This document shows positions 17,568 to 26,357 of a DNA stretch of 64,000 bases, one piece after another. Source of the stretch: CAXBCP01 sp038120765. Lineage in GTDB: Bacteria > Pseudomonadota > Alphaproteobacteria > MPNO01 > UBA830. How positions within the stretch are numbered: position 1 is the stretch's first letter; each line of letters begins with the position of its first letter. The translations under genes were made by a program, and so were the position numbers. Location of the stretch: the NCBI GenBank assembly GCA_038120765.1, contig JAYOMI010000005.1:13409-77408 (forward strand), read 5' to 3'. A model generated the notes under the pieces. That model was not told the origin of the DNA. It did no database searches and saw only the letters and a list, made by a program, of their open reading frames with translations.

Positions 17568-18227
17568 CTATGACCGCCCGTCATCCGGATTGACGGCTAT
17601 ACCCGTTGGACCGACGACGCCATCTATGATGACAGTTTCGTCGACGATAGTTGTTCTGCCCTCGGCGACCAGGCGGAGCGCGTGGGGATAGCATCGATGT
17701 TCCGCCGTCAGGACCCGGGCCGCCAGCGTATCTGCATCGTCATCGGGCAGTACCGGAACCGCCGCCTGGACGATTATCGGGCCTGCATCCATGGCCGGGC
17801 GCACGAAATGGACCGTGCAGCCGGTGAACCTCACGCCTTCGGAGAGGACGCGCTCATGCGTGTGAAGGCCCTTATAGGCCGGCAGTAGCGACGGGTGGAT
17901 ATTCAGCATCCGGTCGAACCACCGCTCGACGAACCCCTCTGTCAGAAGCCGCATGAAACCGGCAAGGCAGACGAGCTCCACCCCGTCTGCCGTCAGTACC
18001 GCATGAAGGGCGTCCTCAAAAGACGCGCGGCCGTCGAAATCCCTGTGGTCGATGGCGGTCGTTGCAATGCCTGACCGTGCCGCACGTTCCAGCCCCCCGG
18101 CGCCCGGAACATTCGAAATCACGCGGACAATCTCAGCCGGGTAGGTGGGATCTTTTGCTGCGTCGACCAGTGCCTGCATGTTGGATCCGCGCCCGGATAG
18201 CAGGATTGCCGTCTTTATACGGGCCAT
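17568..18227 (-). CDS. purN: phosphoribosylglycinamide formyltransferase
   Basis: PurN transfers a formyl group from 10-formyl-THF to GAR, the third step of purine synthesis. The 219-residue protein begins with the SGRGSNMQAL loop that binds the phosphoribosyl group. The catalytic Asn-His-Asp set is present: NIHPSLLPAYKG, GCTVHFV and MDAGPII. It overlaps the 3' end of purM by 13 bp, so the two are translationally coupled, an arrangement (purM-purN) typical of proteobacteria. Confidence 0.97.
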   Translation of the reverse strand: MARIKTAILLSGRGSNMQALVDAAKDPTYPAEIVRVISNVPGAGGLERAARSGIATTAIDHRDFDGRASFEDALHAVLTADGVELVCLAGFMRLLTEGFVERWFDRMLNIHPSLLPAYKGLHTHERVLSEGVRFTGCTVHFVRPAMDAGPIIVQAAVPVLPDDDADTLAARVLTAEHRCYPHALRLVAEGRTTIVDETVIIDGVVGPTGIAVNPDDGRS

Positions 18228-19291
18228 GCGACATCCAGTCCGGGCAGGGCGACGCGCTCGCCGTCATCCCCCGGCAGCTCGTTTTCGGCGACGATCTCGC
18301 CGATATCGCAGACGGTTTCGCCCGCGTCCGTCAATATGCCAATAGCGTCTGCCGCATCAGCGGCCGGGACGATGGCGACCATGCCGATCCCGCAATTGAA
18401 GGTGCGGGCCATTTCCGCGGGCGCAACGCCGCCTTCGGTCATCAACCAGGAAATTACCGGCGGCATGGACCACGCAGCAGGGTCGATCCGGGCGCCCATT
18501 CCGTCAGGCAGGATACGCGGCACGTTTTCCGTCAGGCCGCCTCCGGTGATATGTGCAAACGCCTTGACGATCCCTGCCTTATGGAGCGCGAGGCAGGATT
18601 TTACATAGATACGGGTAGGGGTGAGGAGTGCTTCCCCCCAGGTCAATTTGCTGTCGAAGGCGGTTTCTACGTCATAGTCCAGGCCGTGGCGGGCGAAGAC
18701 GTGCCGGACCAGCGAAAAGCCGTTCGAATGGACCCCGGACGAGGCAAGCCCGAGGATGCGGTCGCCGGGTGCAATATCATCCCGTGGCAGCAAATTTCCC
18801 CGTTCCGCGGCCCCGACTGAAAACCCTGCGAGGTCGTAATCACCATCGCCGTACATGCCGGGCATTTCCGCCGTTTCGCCGCCGATCAGCGCGCAGCCTG
18901 CCTGTCTGCATCCCTCGGCGATACCGCTGATCACATCGGCCGCAGCACCGGCGTCGAGCCTGCCCGTCGCAAAATAATCCAGAAAAAAGAGCGGCTCCGC
19001 GCCCTGGACGACAAGGTCGTTGACGCACATGGCGACGAGGTCGATTCCCACCGTATCGTGGCATCCGGTATCGATGGCGATTTTCAGCTTGGTGCCGACG
19101 CCGTCGGTCGCGGCGATCAGCACCGGATCCTCGTAACCCGCCGCTCTGGGATCGAATAATCCGCCAAAACCGCCGAGTCCGCCCATAACCCCTGAACGCA
19201 GAGTCGATTTCGCCATGGGCTTTATGCGCTCGACGAGATCTGCGCCTGCGTCTATATCGACGCCCGAATCTTTGTAACTGGGACCGTTAAT
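18215..19291 (-). CDS. purM: phosphoribosylformylglycinamidine cyclo-ligase (apparent ATT start)
   Basis: PurM closes the imidazole ring (FGAM to AIR). The ATG at 19216 would give only 333 residues. It would leave out the conserved N-terminus SYKDSGVDIDAGADLVERIK, which is encoded in frame just upstream. No ATG, GTG or TTG exists between that segment and the next upstream in-frame stop. An ATT codon at 19291, about 10 bases behind GAGG, fits as start and gives 358 residues, the family length. Other family marks are GVGTKLKIA, GGETAEMPGMY and HITGGGLTENVPR. The alternative is a frameshift in the reads. The gene overlaps purN downstream. Confidence 0.9.
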   Translation of the reverse strand: MNGPSYKDSGVDIDAGADLVERIKPMAKSTLRSGVMGGLGGFGGLFDPRAAGYEDPVLIAATDGVGTKLKIAIDTGCHDTVGIDLVAMCVNDLVVQGAEPLFFLDYFATGRLDAGAAADVISGIAEGCRQAGCALIGGETAEMPGMYGDGDYDLAGFSVGAAERGNLLPRDDIAPGDRILGLASSGVHSNGFSLVRHVFARHGLDYDVETAFDSKLTWGEALLTPTRIYVKSCLALHKAGIVKAFAHITGGGLTENVPRILPDGMGARIDPAAWSMPPVISWLMTEGGVAPAEMARTFNCGIGMVAIVPAADAADAIGILTDAGETVCDIGEIVAENELPGDDGERVALPGLDVAWPV

Positions 19292-19329
19292 GACTGCGCC
19301 GCCTCGATTGAAAATGTTAGACTAAACGG

Positions 19330-20652
19330 ATGATGGATCAAAACCCTACCGTAACCCGCAGGATAGCGAATGCGCGACCGGAAATGAACGCCGTCCCGCG
19401 AATCTCTCGGCGAATTTTCACGTGCTTCCGAATTGGACTGATCGGGACGATTTTCGTTGCCCTGGCCGGCACCGGCATCGCGTCTGCGCAGACAGGCAGC
19501 GTCTACACGGTCGGCGGCGTGGATGTCGACAGGACAGCGGATACCGCGGCGGTGGCCCGGGAACAGGCAATTGCCGCCGGCCACGACATTGCGTTCAGGC
19601 GCCTGATGGCCCGGCTTGTTCCCGAAAACCGTCGCAACGCACTGCCAGCCCTCTCGCTCGCCGAGATTACCCCGCTGGTGCTCAGCTTCGAGATAGACTC
19701 CGAGAAAACGTCATCAGTCCGGTATCTCGGAACGCTCAAATTCCGTTTTCGTCGGGGAGACGTTCGCGAATTTCTGCAGAACAGCGGGATAGGATTTGCG
19801 GAAACCCGCTCGAAACCGGTGCTGCTGCTGCCGGTATACGATTTCGCGGGTGCCAAGCTTCTCTGGGACGATCCAAATCCGTGGTTCGAGGCCTGGCAGG
19901 CTGTACCCCCTTCGGATGGCCTAGTTCCTGTGCGTCTGCCGGCCGGCGATCTGGCGGATCTTCGCGATATCAGTGCAGAGCAGGCATCTGCCGGCAATGC
20001 GGACCAACTGGCATTGATCGCAGAGCGCTATGGCGCAAGCGCGGTGCTGGTCGCCGAGGCATCGGTGACGACCGACCCCGTTTCCGGCGCGCGCACGTTA
20101 ACGGTGGCCACCCGCTATTTCGGCGGAACCTCGGATGGACGTACCTCGGTCCGCAGCTTTTCATATGCCGGGGAAGAAACCGACGAAGCGGTCATCGGGC
20201 GGGCGGCGATGCAGGTGGCGCGTCAGATAGAGGAGGACTGGAAGCGGGAAAACCTGATTCAGTTCGACAATCAAACCAGTCTGATCGCCGATGTCGCGCT
20301 GGCGGATCTGCGTCAATGGGTCGAATTGCGGCGCAAGTTGCAGGGTATCGCGTTCCTTCAGAACTGGCAGCTGGTCGCCATTTCCCGTCGGAGTGCATCG
20401 GTGCGCCTGACCTATTACGGCGATGCCGAACAGCTACGCATCGCACTTGCACAGCGCGACCTCGTACTTGAACAGGGTGCTGCAGACTGGGTGTTGCGCG
20501 ATTCCCGGCAGGCAAGGGCCGTCGCACCCGAGCCGATATCACCGGCGGGCAGCTCGAACCTTCCCGCGTCAGAGGCGCCAGTTTCGTCCAATGCCGGTTT
20601 TCCTGCATCGCAGCCATCCGATGAAAGGCCTGATGGGGTCCCCGCCCGGTGA
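19330..20652 (+). CDS. DUF2066 domain-containing exported protein
   Basis: This 440-residue protein has a signal peptide after a basic start (RRIFTCFRIGLIGTIFVALAGTGIASA). The DUF2066 domain follows (VGGVDVDRTADTAAVAREQA onwards). An ATG at 19384 is an alternative start that keeps the signal peptide closer to the N-terminus. The C-terminal 50 residues are rich in Pro, Ala and Ser and look disordered. DUF2066 proteins commonly stand between purM and hdaA-like genes in proteobacteria; their function is unknown. It overlaps the next gene by 4 bp (GTGA), so all three genes to 21874 probably form one operon. Confidence 0.85.
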   Translation: MMDQNPTVTRRIANARPEMNAVPRISRRIFTCFRIGLIGTIFVALAGTGIASAQTGSVYTVGGVDVDRTADTAAVAREQAIAAGHDIAFRRLMARLVPENRRNALPALSLAEITPLVLSFEIDSEKTSSVRYLGTLKFRFRRGDVREFLQNSGIGFAETRSKPVLLLPVYDFAGAKLLWDDPNPWFEAWQAVPPSDGLVPVRLPAGDLADLRDISAEQASAGNADQLALIAERYGASAVLVAEASVTTDPVSGARTLTVATRYFGGTSDGRTSVRSFSYAGEETDEAVIGRAAMQVARQIEEDWKRENLIQFDNQTSLIADVALADLRQWVELRRKLQGIAFLQNWQLVAISRRSASVRLTYYGDAEQLRIALAQRDLVLEQGAADWVLRDSRQARAVAPEPISPAGSSNLPASEAPVSSNAGFPASQPSDERPDGVPAR

Positions 20653-21206
20653 ATCTGCCAAACCTGATTACACTCGGACGCCTGTTGACGGTGCCGGTCA
20701 CCGTATACCTGCTGATGCAGTCGGCATATCTCTCGGCATTCATCCTGTTCCTGCTCGCCGGGGCTTCGGACGCGCTTGATGGATACCTTGCCAAGCGCAA
20801 TAACCAGACCACCGAACTCGGCGCTATTCTGGATCCTCTGGCAGATAAAGCCTTGCTCGTCGGCGTTTATGTGACCCTCGGGCTGCAGGGAAACCTGCCG
20901 AACTGGCTTGTCTTGCTTGTCGTCTTCCGCGACGTGCTGATTATCGGCGGGGTCATTATCCTGTTTCTGGTCAGGCTCGAAGTGAAGATGCGACCGCTCA
21001 TTATCAGCAAGATCAATACCGCGACGCAGATTGGCCTTGCCGCCATCGTTCTGGCCGAGCTCGGCCTGTCGCTGAATATCATGGGGCTGGTCGAGGCTAT
21101 GGTGTATCTGGCCGGTCTGACCACCGTTATTTCGGGTGCGAGCTACATGGTATCCTGGAGCCGCCAGATGGCCGGTATCGGAGACGACGAGTCTTCCGCG
21201 CGGTGA
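20649..21206 (+). CDS. CDP-alcohol phosphatidyltransferase family protein
   Basis: This is a membrane enzyme of phospholipid synthesis that transfers a phosphatidyl group from CDP-diacylglycerol to an alcohol. The 185-residue protein has about five membrane helices. The family motif D-x2-D-G-x2-A-x-R-x8-G-x3-D-x3-D is intact (DALDGYLAKR, then GAILDPLADK). It resembles PgsA-type phosphatidylglycerophosphate synthases and cardiolipin synthases of this superfamily; the acceptor cannot be settled here. The GTG start overlaps the previous stop and the stop overlaps the next start. Confidence 0.9.
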   Translation: MNLPNLITLGRLLTVPVTVYLLMQSAYLSAFILFLLAGASDALDGYLAKRNNQTTELGAILDPLADKALLVGVYVTLGLQGNLPNWLVLLVVFRDVLIIGGVIILFLVRLEVKMRPLIISKINTATQIGLAAIVLAELGLSLNIMGLVEAMVYLAGLTTVISGASYMVSWSRQMAGIGDDESSAR

Positions 21207-21874
21207 TGGCACGCAGGACGACCCAGCTCGCGCTCGACCTTCGCCATCGCGCAGCGATGGGACGGGAGGATTTTCTCGTTTCGCCGTCCAACGCCGAAGC
21301 CGTCGCCTGGATCGACCGCTGGCCCGATTGGCCGGGGCACGCGCTTGTGCTGACCGGGCCGCCGGGCTCCGGCAAGACCCATATGGGCGAGGTATGGCAG
21401 GGACTGGCCGGGGCGCGGCCCTATAGCGCCGGCCTGCTCACAGAGGCTGACAGTCTCGATGCACCCGTGTTTGTAGATGACGCCGACATCCCCGGACGGG
21501 ACGAGGAGTTGTTCCACCTGTTCAACGCGGCCGGAGCGGCAGGCACTTTCGTCTTGTTTGCCAGTCGGATCCCGCCGGCGCGATGGGAAGACCGGTTACC
21601 CGATCTGCGATCGCGCCTCGCGGCGGCGCCGAACACCCGTATCCAGCCGCCCGATGAGACGCTTATCGCGGCTGTGCTGATGAAGATGTTCGCCGATCAG
21701 CAGATGGATGTCGGCGCCGATGTTCTGGACTATCTCGTAAACCGGATGGAACGGTCCTTCGAGGCTGCGCGGACACTGGCCGAACGCCTGAATCAGGCAT
21801 CTCTTGCGACGCAGCGCGGCATCACCATTCCGCTGGCGCGCGAAGTCTTCGATACGCTCGAAGGCGACGTCTGA
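21206..21874 (+). CDS. hdaA: DnaA-related regulatory inactivator HdaA
   Basis: HdaA is an AAA+ protein which, with the sliding clamp, stimulates ATP hydrolysis by DnaA and so limits replication initiation. The 222-residue protein starts with an N-terminal clamp-binding-like QLALDLRHR. The Walker A is GPPGSGKTH, the Walker B region is VFVDDAD, and sensor residues lie in RLPDLRSRLAAA. It lacks the DnaA DNA-binding domain IV. The ATG at 21206 overlaps the upstream stop; a GTG directly before it is an alternative. It ends 2 bp from a convergent gene. Confidence 0.93.
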   Translation: MARRTTQLALDLRHRAAMGREDFLVSPSNAEAVAWIDRWPDWPGHALVLTGPPGSGKTHMGEVWQGLAGARPYSAGLLTEADSLDAPVFVDDADIPGRDEELFHLFNAAGAAGTFVLFASRIPPARWEDRLPDLRSRLAAAPNTRIQPPDETLIAAVLMKMFADQQMDVGADVLDYLVNRMERSFEAARTLAERLNQASLATQRGITIPLAREVFDTLEGDV

Positions 21875-21876
21875 AC

Positions 21877-23076
21877 TCAGGAAATCCGCGGCGGGGTATC
21901 CGGCGGCGGTCCGAGACCGGTATCGAATCCGATGCCGGCGAGGGTGCGGCGGCAGATATACTCTTTCCAGACAGCGCCGCGTTTCCCGGTCCAGACCTCT
22001 GCGGCCGGCCGGTCGGCCGCATCGACGAACTGGATAAGCCCGTCTTCCCTGCCAAGGCTGACGCACCGGAAACTGTATCTGAATTCGAACGGCTCGGGCG
22101 ATCTGCCGTTGAGACGCGCGGCGAAAGTGCGGGCGGCAAGTTCGCCCATCGGACGTCCCGCCGCGCAGCTCATCCGGCATTTGCCCGCCTCTTCAGCGAT
22201 CACATGGGCAGCGTCGCCGACCGCAATAATACTGGGGTGACTGACAGATGTGAGGGTGTCATCCGTCACGATCTGGCCGCTTTCCGTGACGGCGATGCCG
22301 GCGTCTGCGGCGAGCGACGGCACCAGGAACCCTGCCGCCCACAGGCATACATCGAACGGGATTGCGGTGCCGTCTTCCATTTCGGCGTGGCGGGGATGAA
22401 CTGCGGCAATGCGGGCCCCGGTCGCGATGTCTACGCCGAGCCGTTGCAGCGTCGCGACCACATGGTCGAAACCGGCCTTCGAGAGGTCGCCCGGGTCGTT
22501 GCCCGGCGCAAAATACCGCCCCGGTGCGAGGATGATTCTGAGACCGGGAAGACGTTCGCCGAATTCGCATGCGGCTTCGATCGCGGTAAGGCCGCCCCCC
22601 GCGATCAGAACGGTGCCGCCTGTGCCGGCAAGTGTGGCAAGCTGAGCGCCGAGCGCCGCGGAGCCCGCTGTCGTGTCGAGGCAGGCGGCGTGCCGGTCGG
22701 CGCCGGGAACCGTCTGAAGGTCTGTATAGCTGCCGAGCGCATAGACGAGGGTGTCGTACGGGATCGATGTCTGGGCAATTTCCTGTCCGCCGTCGACCGG
22801 CGCGAGCAGAATCTGTCGCCGGTCCGGTTCGAGGCCGATGATCTTTGCGTGTACGAAGCTGCCGCCGCGCGATGCCATGAAATCGTGATAGGGCAGGTGA
22901 AGCGGCGAACTGCCGCCGGCAATTTCATGAAGGCGGATCCGTTCGACAAATTCGGTCTTCGCGTCAATAAGCGTGAGCGAGACATCGCCGACGTTTTCGC
23001 CGATACGCGCTGCTGAGGTCAGACCGGCATAGCCGCCGCCCAGGACGACTACCCGGTGATCGGGTGTAGGGTTCAT
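21877..23076 (-). CDS. NAD(P)/FAD-dependent oxidoreductase (NDH-2-like)
   Basis: This is a 399-residue two-dinucleotide-binding-domain flavoprotein. The FAD motif VVVLGGGYAGLTSA is at the N-terminus. A second Rossmann motif (VLIAGGGLTAIEAACEF) lies near residue 155, and the FAD-closing motif SHPSIIAVGDAAH near residue 280. It resembles type II NADH dehydrogenases and related FAD oxidoreductases. No C-terminal membrane helix is obvious, so it is probably cytosolic or peripheral. Its upstream region carries two copies of an operator-like repeat, suggesting specific transcriptional control. It appears to be a single-gene unit, convergent with hdaA. Confidence 0.85.
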   Translation of the reverse strand: MNPTPDHRVVVLGGGYAGLTSAARIGENVGDVSLTLIDAKTEFVERIRLHEIAGGSSPLHLPYHDFMASRGGSFVHAKIIGLEPDRRQILLAPVDGGQEIAQTSIPYDTLVYALGSYTDLQTVPGADRHAACLDTTAGSAALGAQLATLAGTGGTVLIAGGGLTAIEAACEFGERLPGLRIILAPGRYFAPGNDPGDLSKAGFDHVVATLQRLGVDIATGARIAAVHPRHAEMEDGTAIPFDVCLWAAGFLVPSLAADAGIAVTESGQIVTDDTLTSVSHPSIIAVGDAAHVIAEEAGKCRMSCAAGRPMGELAARTFAARLNGRSPEPFEFRYSFRCVSLGREDGLIQFVDAADRPAAEVWTGKRGAVWKEYICRRTLAGIGFDTGLGPPPDTPPRIS

Positions 23077-23120
23077 TTCTTGTTGCTCCCTGTCGTAAAG
23101 CAGAGTTGTTCCGCACGATA

Positions 23121-23182
23121 ATTACGCATAATACTGACTAATGGGGCGCAGGGCCAGCAAAATACGCACAATACTGATCAAT
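23121..23182. promoter_or_regulatory. paired operator-like direct repeats upstream of the FAD oxidoreductase
   Basis: Two 22-bp copies (23121-23142 and 23161-23182) match at 18 of 22 positions. They share the core TACGCAYAATACTGA and start exactly 40 bp apart, near four helical turns. They lie 45-106 bp before the minus-strand start of the oxidoreductase. The layout suggests two sites for a dimeric regulator of the MarR/HxlR/TetR sort, but no regulator gene is adjacent. Confidence 0.6.
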
Positions 23183-23239
23183 TATGTGTGCTCCCGGGGC
23201 GATGTCAATTGCCGTCGCCCGACGGCGGCGCGCGCTCCG

Positions 23240-24394
23240 TCAGTGGGGAATTTCGATGACCTTTATACGGGCGCCGTCGGCGGTGAGGGCAATCTCGCCG
23301 CGTTTGAGGCGCAATGCATCTTCGCCGAAAACCTCGCGCCGCCAGCCGGTTAACGCGCGGACATCGGCGGCATCGTCGGCCGCGATTGCTTCGATGTCGC
23401 CCGAAGATGCGATCAGTTTCTGTGCAACCTTGTGGCTGTCGCATCTGAGCTTGAGCAGCACCTTGAGCAGTTCCATCGACGGGCCGTTATCGGATGTATC
23501 GATGCGTTCCGCCGGCGGGGTTGGATAGTCGGCAGCGTCCATTTTCCGTACTTCGGCAAGCACGGCGACAATCTCGCGGGCCCTGTCGTTTCCGACGCGG
23601 TCACGCGATATGGCGCGCAGGGACATGAGTTCTTCCGCACTTTTCGGCATGTGCGCGGCGATTTCGGTGATGGACTCGTCCTTGATCACCCGGTTGCGCG
23701 GGACGTTGTTGTCCTGGGCCGTTTTCTCGCGCCACGCTGCCAGCGCCTGGACGGCGGCCAGATATTTGGGCTTCCGGCTCCGGGTCTTCAGCCGCTTCCA
23801 CGCATTCTGCGGATCTATTAGATAGGTCGCGGTGTCGGTCAGGATGGCCATCTCGTCGTCAAGCCAGGACGTGCGGTTATTCGCATCCAGCCGTTCGGCG
23901 AGCTTGGTGTATATCTTTCTGAGGTGCGTCACGTCGCCGAGTGCGTATTCGATCTGTTTGTCGCCCAGCGGCCGCCGCGACCAGTCGGTGAACCGCATGG
24001 TCTTGTCGATGGACTTCTTCGCGATATCCCGCACGAGGCGCTCATATCCGACCGAATCCCCGTAGCCGCAGACCATCGCTGCGATCTGGGTGTCGAAAAT
24101 CGGGTTCGGGACTTTTCCGGACAGGTTTACGAAAATTTCGACATCCTGCCGGGCCGCATGGAAAACCTTGAGCACCTTCAGGTTGGCTAACAGGTCGAAA
24201 AGCGGCGTCAGATCGATCCCCTCCGCCAGGGCGTCGATTGCCACGGCTTCATCGGGCGTGCCCACCTGGACAAGGCAGAGCACAGGCCAGTAGGTCTTCT
24301 CGCGAATAAATTCCGTATCGACCGTCAGGAAGGGAAAGTTTGCTGCCCGCTCGCAGAATGCCGCAAGGGCTGTCGTTTCTGTTATTATGCTCAT
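23240..24394 (-). CDS. rnd: ribonuclease D
   Basis: RNase D is a 3'-5' exoribonuclease that trims tRNA and other stable RNA precursors. With the ATG at 24394 the protein has 384 residues. The DEDD catalytic core is seen as TVDTEFIREKT near residue 24, KVFHAARQDVEIF, and the late motif YALGDVTHLRKIYTKL. HRDC-like helical domains follow (PRNRVIKDESITEIAAHMPKS). A longer upstream frame overlaps the repeats before aspS and has no family similarity. The gene is divergent from aspS, as in many alphaproteobacteria. Confidence 0.95.
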   Translation of the reverse strand: MSIITETTALAAFCERAANFPFLTVDTEFIREKTYWPVLCLVQVGTPDEAVAIDALAEGIDLTPLFDLLANLKVLKVFHAARQDVEIFVNLSGKVPNPIFDTQIAAMVCGYGDSVGYERLVRDIAKKSIDKTMRFTDWSRRPLGDKQIEYALGDVTHLRKIYTKLAERLDANNRTSWLDDEMAILTDTATYLIDPQNAWKRLKTRSRKPKYLAAVQALAAWREKTAQDNNVPRNRVIKDESITEIAAHMPKSAEELMSLRAISRDRVGNDRAREIVAVLAEVRKMDAADYPTPPAERIDTSDNGPSMELLKVLLKLRCDSHKVAQKLIASSGDIEAIAADDAADVRALTGWRREVFGEDALRLKRGEIALTADGARIKVIEIPH

Positions 24395-24484
24395 GACGTA
24401 CTCATACACGGAATCCAACTTAACTTGAAGCGCGGGAGCGTAGGCTATAAAACCCGCTGCGGCCCGCGCCCGCTCTGGCGAACG

Positions 24485-24528
24485 CCAGAAGATACTTATC
24501 CGAACACCAGATAGCACTTATCCGAACA
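24485..24528. repeat. 22-bp tandem repeat directly before aspS
   Basis: Two adjacent 22-bp units (24485-24506 and 24507-24528) begin with CCAGA and end with the identical 13-mer ACTTATCCGAACA, with 18 of 22 positions equal. The second unit ends 11 bp before the aspS ATG, so it lies in the leader or promoter. It may be a double protein-binding site for the rnd/aspS divergent promoters. Confidence 0.65.
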
Positions 24529-24539
24529 AAGGTCAGATC

Positions 24540-26330
24540 ATGCACGCATACCGCACCCATACCTGCGGCGAACTCCGCGCCGAACACGCCGGCAAAGAAG
24601 CCCGGATTTCCGGGTGGGTTCACCGCAAGCGCGACCACGGGAACCTGCTTTTCGTGGACCTGCGCGACCATTACGGGCTGACCCAGTGCGTGATCGACAG
24701 CGAATCGGCGATTTTCCCGGAAATCGAAGGGCTGCGGCTGGAAACGGTCATCTGCGTGACGGGCCGCGTCGAAGAACGCACGGACGACACGAAGAACGCC
24801 GATCTCCCGACCGGTGCCGTCGAGTTGCGTATTGACGCCTGCGAAGTGCTCGGCACAACCGAGCCGCTGCCGCTCGAAGTGAACAGCGATCGCGATTACG
24901 GCGAAGAGGTCCGGCTGCGCTACAGATTCCTCGATCTCCGGCGCGACAAGGTGCATCGGAACATCATCCTGCGGAGTTCGGTCATTTCAAGCATCCGGCG
25001 GCGGATGATCGACCAGGGCTTCATGGAGTTCCAGACCCCGATCCTGACGTCCACGTCTCCGGAAGGCGCGCGTGACTTTCTTGTCCCCAGCCGTCTGCAT
25101 CCGGGTCAGTTCTATGCATTGCCGCAGGCGCCCCAGCAGTTCAAACAGCTCATCATGGTCGCCGGGTTCGACCGGTATTTCCAGATAGCGCCGTGTTTCC
25201 GGGATGAGGACGCGCGGGCCGACCGGTCACCGGGCGAATTCTATCAACTCGACATCGAGATGTCGTTCGTGACCCAGGACGACGTATTCAACGCGATCGA
25301 GCCTGTTCTCCACGGCGTGTTCGAGGAGTTCGCGAACGGCCGCAAGGTGTCGCCCCAGCCGTTCCCGCGGATCACCTATGCGGATTCGATGCAGAAATAC
25401 GGCAGCGACAAGCCCGACCTGCGGAACCCGATCGAGATGAGCGATATCACGGACACGTTCCGCGGTTCGGGCTTCAAGATTTTCGCGGGCATGATTGAAA
25501 AGGACGAAAACGTCCGTGTCTGGGCGATACCGGCGCCGGGCGGCGGATCGCGCGCGTTCTGCGACCGGATGAATTCCTGGGCGCAGAAGCAGGGGCAACC
25601 CGGTCTCGGATACATTTTCTTCCGGGATGGCGAGGGCGCCGGTCCCGTCGCCAAGAACATCGGCGACGAGCGCACCGAAGCCTTGCGCGCGGCACTGGGG
25701 CTCAATGACGGCGATGCGGTGTTTTTTGTCGCCGGTGTACCGAAGGATTTTGCGTCTTTTGCCGGTCAGGCGCGAACCCAGGTCGGCGAGGCGCTTGAAT
25801 TGATCGATGAGAACAGCTTCGAATTCTGCTGGATCGTCGATTATCCGATGTACGAACTTGACGAGGCGACCGGCAAGATCGAATTCAGCCACAACCCCTT
25901 TTCCATGCCGCAGGGCGGGATCGAGGCGCTGGAAACAATGGACCCGCTCGACGTGCTTGCCTACCAGTATGATATCGTCTGCAACGGCGTTGAACTCTCA
26001 AGCGGTGCCATCCGGAACCATCGTCCGGAAATCATGTACAAGGCATTCGAAATTGCCGGCTATTCACAGCATGAAGTCGAAAACGACTTCGCCGGCATGC
26101 TGAACGCATTGAAATACGGCGCGCCGCCCCACGGCGGCTCTGCGCCGGGTATCGACCGTATTGTGATGCTTCTGGCGGATGAGCCGAACATCCGGGAGGT
26201 CATCTTGTTCCCCATGAACCAGCAGGCGCAGGATCTGATGATGAACGCCCCGATATCGGTTGATGACGAGCGCCTGAAGGAACTGTCCCTGCGGGTCGCA
26301 TTGCCGCCATCGGCAAAGAGAGACGGCTAG
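24540..26330 (+). CDS. aspS: aspartyl-tRNA synthetase
   Basis: This is a bacterial-type class II synthetase of 596 residues. The N-terminal OB-fold anticodon domain starts HAYRTHTCGELRAEHAG. Motif 2 lies in FRDEDARADRSPGEFYQLD, the bacterial GAD insertion in the middle, and motif 3 in GGSAPGIDRIVML. The genome also has gatCAB in this window. In organisms that make Asn-tRNA by transamidation, AspRS is often non-discriminating and also charges tRNA-Asn. Whether that applies here cannot be decided from this sequence alone. The gene is divergent from rnd and its leader carries a 22-bp tandem repeat. Confidence 0.97.
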   Translation: MHAYRTHTCGELRAEHAGKEARISGWVHRKRDHGNLLFVDLRDHYGLTQCVIDSESAIFPEIEGLRLETVICVTGRVEERTDDTKNADLPTGAVELRIDACEVLGTTEPLPLEVNSDRDYGEEVRLRYRFLDLRRDKVHRNIILRSSVISSIRRRMIDQGFMEFQTPILTSTSPEGARDFLVPSRLHPGQFYALPQAPQQFKQLIMVAGFDRYFQIAPCFRDEDARADRSPGEFYQLDIEMSFVTQDDVFNAIEPVLHGVFEEFANGRKVSPQPFPRITYADSMQKYGSDKPDLRNPIEMSDITDTFRGSGFKIFAGMIEKDENVRVWAIPAPGGGSRAFCDRMNSWAQKQGQPGLGYIFFRDGEGAGPVAKNIGDERTEALRAALGLNDGDAVFFVAGVPKDFASFAGQARTQVGEALELIDENSFEFCWIVDYPMYELDEATGKIEFSHNPFSMPQGGIEALETMDPLDVLAYQYDIVCNGVELSSGAIRNHRPEIMYKAFEIAGYSQHEVENDFAGMLNALKYGAPPHGGSAPGIDRIVMLLADEPNIREVILFPMNQQAQDLMMNAPISVDDERLKELSLRVALPPSAKRDG

Positions 26331-26357
26331 GGCCGCTGGATTTTTGCGACGTTGACG

